A DNA stretch of 22,934 nucleotides from a virus, in the IMG/VR virus record IMGVR_UViG_3300021961_000677, positions 1-22,934 of that record. The stretch is one strand, 5' to 3'. Under the pieces are notes generated by a model. That model made no database searches, was not told the origin of the DNA, and worked only from the letters and a program-made list of their open reading frames with translations. Every line of letters starts with the position of its first letter. The first letter of the stretch is position 1. The position numbers and the translations under genes are program-made. Below are positions 21,129-22,934 of the stretch, one piece after another.

Positions 21129-22934
21129 TTACGCGATGGCGAGATAGATGTAGGTTGCGGATGATACGTTGACGTTTGTTGCTGCGTCCTGATTGACGAT
21201 GAAGCCGCTGCTGTCAGTATCAACGCTGTCGTCTGTTGTAACCTGAGGCTGTATGCCATTCAGCGATAGATGCGGGTCATTACCAGCCACAATGCCGCGT
21301 GCGCTATCCCAGACATACCAGTCGCCTGTGCTGTCCGTCCGCTTAATCATCACAAACCGCGCACCAGCAGCAAAGCCACAGTTAATCGTCTGGCTGCTTC
21401 CATTGCCGGTGTAGCTGCCGACCTTGCTCACGCCCGGTGCGGAGGCGAAGAGGTAGGTGACGTAGTTACCTCCAGAAGCATTGCTGTCCCCGCCAATCGT
21501 GAAAACAGTAGACGTAGGCACCGTAGAATTGAGATTGCCAGAGCTAAACGCAGGACGGCCTGCTGCATTACTCAATGCAAGAAGCGCGTTGGCCTGTGAC
21601 AAATCAGCCGATTTATCCCATGTGAACCAGTTATAGCCTGCGGAACTACGGTTCTTCATAATCATCAACTCCGGCGTAACGCCAAGGTTGTGATTAATCG
21701 TGCGACCGTTTACCCCGTTCCCCGTATAGCACACCACATCCATGAAGCCGGGGGCGCGGCGGAACATCCAAGATCGGTTACCGCTTTCGTAATTTACTGC
21801 CCACCCTACATTAGAGCCGAAAACAAAGTTTGAATTGCCGCTTTCAGCATTAGTTTCGTTTAACAATAACTGGCGTGCGCCTAGCAGCCTTGTCCCTGCG
21901 GATTTGTTTGAAAAGCCCGCTGGCATTGCATCAAACGCAAAATCAACAGGGAAGCCCGAACTATAAGTTGGTACGGTAGAAGACGCGGTTCCAAGGGCAG
22001 TGTTATACACACTCGTCCCCAGCGTCGGTGTCCGCATAGGCCCGCGACGGATGGCGATGTAGATGTAAGTTTGCGAAGCATTAAGGTTTCCAGCGTTAAA
22101 CCCTGTTGCTGTCGGAACGTAAACTGCTGGCGTGGATGTGCCTTCAGCATTGGCAGAGTTAGCCAAAAGATTGGCGGTAGAGCCAGTTGACATATTCCGC
22201 ATAACGTCGGCTATAAACCAAGGGCCGCCAGATGTGGTTTTGCCAATTAGCCACTGCGGCTCCCATCCGAGGGTTACAGAAGCCGTGCCAGACCCGTTAG
22301 TCGTAAACGACCCACACTGAATAAGCCCGTCAGCAGTTGCGTCGTGGGCGAAGAGGTAGGCGACGTATGTACCGCCGCCACTGTTTGTGTTCCCATAATC
22401 ACGATCAGCAGTAAATGTGGTCGCAGTTGGGTTCCAAATAGCAACGCTTCCGTATGTGGATTTTGCGGCTGTGGTGTTTAACGCCAATACACTGCTATTA
22501 GGAGATGGATTTCCACGATGATAAACAGACCAATCAGATGTGGCGTCTAGTCGTTTAACAATAATACAACCCGGCTCGGTGCCGAGATTATGGCTGATTG
22601 TTTGGCTTGCGTTACCATTCCCCGTATACGTCACAATATCAAAGAACTTAGGTGCTTCGCGGAATGTCCATGAGGCGAAGTTACTGGTTGATTGGTCACC
22701 GCTACCACCAAAATATGAGGCAGCGTCAATACCGAAGCCAGAACTATTAAACGATATGCCGTTGTTTGGAAATGTAGACTGCCCGTTTGTTAGGTCAGAG
22801 CTAAGGTACTTGTCATCACCACGGACCGTATCAAACAATCCGTGACTTTGCGTGGTTGTAAACCCCGAGCCGGGGCTTCTCATCTTTAACCAAACCAACC
22901 CGCCCTTGCCAGCAAGGTCAATGCCGTTGGTGAT
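21129..22934 (-). CDS. Tail fibre/tailspike protein with duplicated domains (5' end off window)
   Basis: The frame stays open to the right edge, and the codons beyond the TTG at 22898 read TNGIDLAGKGGLVWLKMR, a common entry to this domain. The gene is therefore cut by the window and 601 codons are visible. The protein is Gly, Asn, Ser and Thr rich. It carries two copies of a unit about 300 residues apart: TFREAPKFFDIVTYTGNG near 90 and MFRRAPGFMDVVCYTGNG near 390. Each is followed by ISHNLG/INHNLG, then YVAYLFA/YVTYLFA and TYIYIAI/TYIYLAI. The pattern is typical of phage host-recognition fibres of the DUF7483 type. The receptor cannot be told. Confidence 0.8.
   Translation of the reverse strand: MTNGIDLAGKGGLVWLKMRSPGSGFTTTQSHGLFDTVRGDDKYLSSDLTNGQSTFPNNGISFNSSGFGIDAASYFGGSGDQSTSNFASWTFREAPKFFDIVTYTGNGNASQTISHNLGTEPGCIIVKRLDATSDWSVYHRGNPSPNSSVLALNTTAAKSTYGSVAIWNPTATTFTADRDYGNTNSGGGTYVAYLFAHDATADGLIQCGSFTTNGSGTASVTLGWEPQWLIGKTTSGGPWFIADVMRNMSTGSTANLLANSANAEGTSTPAVYVPTATGFNAGNLNASQTYIYIAIRRGPMRTPTLGTSVYNTALGTASSTVPTYSSGFPVDFAFDAMPAGFSNKSAGTRLLGARQLLLNETNAESGNSNFVFGSNVGWAVNYESGNRSWMFRRAPGFMDVVCYTGNGVNGRTINHNLGVTPELMIMKNRSSAGYNWFTWDKSADLSQANALLALSNAAGRPAFSSGNLNSTVPTSTVFTIGGDSNASGGNYVTYLFASAPGVSKVGSYTGNGSSQTINCGFAAGARFVMIKRTDSTGDWYVWDSARGIVAGNDPHLSLNGIQPQVTTDDSVDTDSSGFIVNQDAATNVNVSSATYIYLAIA

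Noticed and set aside
20659-21147. Plus-strand ORF of 162 residues
   Set aside because: It is antisense to the tail-chaperone-like gene, which has a good ribosome site and a recognisable domain.
21129-22898. Tail fibre starting at the TTG at 22898
   Set aside because: The frame continues without a stop to the window edge and the upstream codons carry the conserved entry to the domain, so the TTG is internal.
21129-22934. Diversity-generating retroelement target in the repeated fibre
   Set aside because: No reverse transcriptase or template repeat is seen in the window, and the repeats are diverged along their full length rather than at adenine positions.

Overview
The window is a stretch of a tailed double-stranded DNA phage genome (or a prophage of one). 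It is gene-dense, with many one- to four-base stop/start overlaps, and the genes fall into recognisable packaging, replication, lysis and virion modules. The host is probably Gram-negative: the lysis cassette encodes an overlapping inner-membrane and outer-membrane-lipoprotein spanin pair (Rz/Rz1 type), which only makes sense with an outer membrane. A holin resembling those of alphaproteobacterial gene-transfer agents and a GcrA/Myb-like DNA-binding protein hint at an alphaproteobacterium, but that is inference. An Sf6/P22-style small terminase and a P22 gp10-like neck protein point to a short-tailed (podovirus-like) virion. No portal, major capsid or large terminase gene is in the window.

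Layout from left to right. (1) Bases 1-763, plus strand: the tail of an XRE-like regulator cut by the window edge, then a small terminase gene. (2) Bases 764-1085: a non-coding block between convergent genes, holding a large imperfect palindrome centred on base 918 with seven GTGCAC motifs, then a UUCG-loop terminator. (3) Bases 1086 to about 5561, minus strand: an early operon running from a multi-HTH regulator through four small unknown genes to a D5-type primase-helicase and a DUF3310 protein. (4) Bases 5706-9886, plus strand, divergent from that operon: family A DNA polymerase, DUF2800 Cas4/RecB-like nuclease, DUF2815 single-strand-binding-like protein, and an HNH-AP2 homing-type endonuclease. 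(5) Bases 9878-11639, minus strand: a RuvC-like resolvase and a SNF2 helicase. (6) Bases 11657-22934, minus strand: in transcription order, a tail fibre (cut by the right edge), a tail-assembly-chaperone-like protein, a small coiled-coil membrane protein, an M15 endolysin, a holin, Rz, Rz1, a gp10-like neck/tail protein, a fibre-like protein, two Gln-rich virion-type proteins, a 1022-residue putative internal virion protein and a tiny basic protein.

How the parts fit: the two divergent replication arms starting near 5.6 kb supply primase-helicase, polymerase, nuclease and ssDNA binding. SNF2 and RuvC probably handle recombination and branch clearing before packaging. The long leftward operon makes lysis and virion proteins. 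The most notable structure is the concentric palindrome at 776-1060, which no coding feature explains and which could be a replication origin, a terminus or a protein-binding array.
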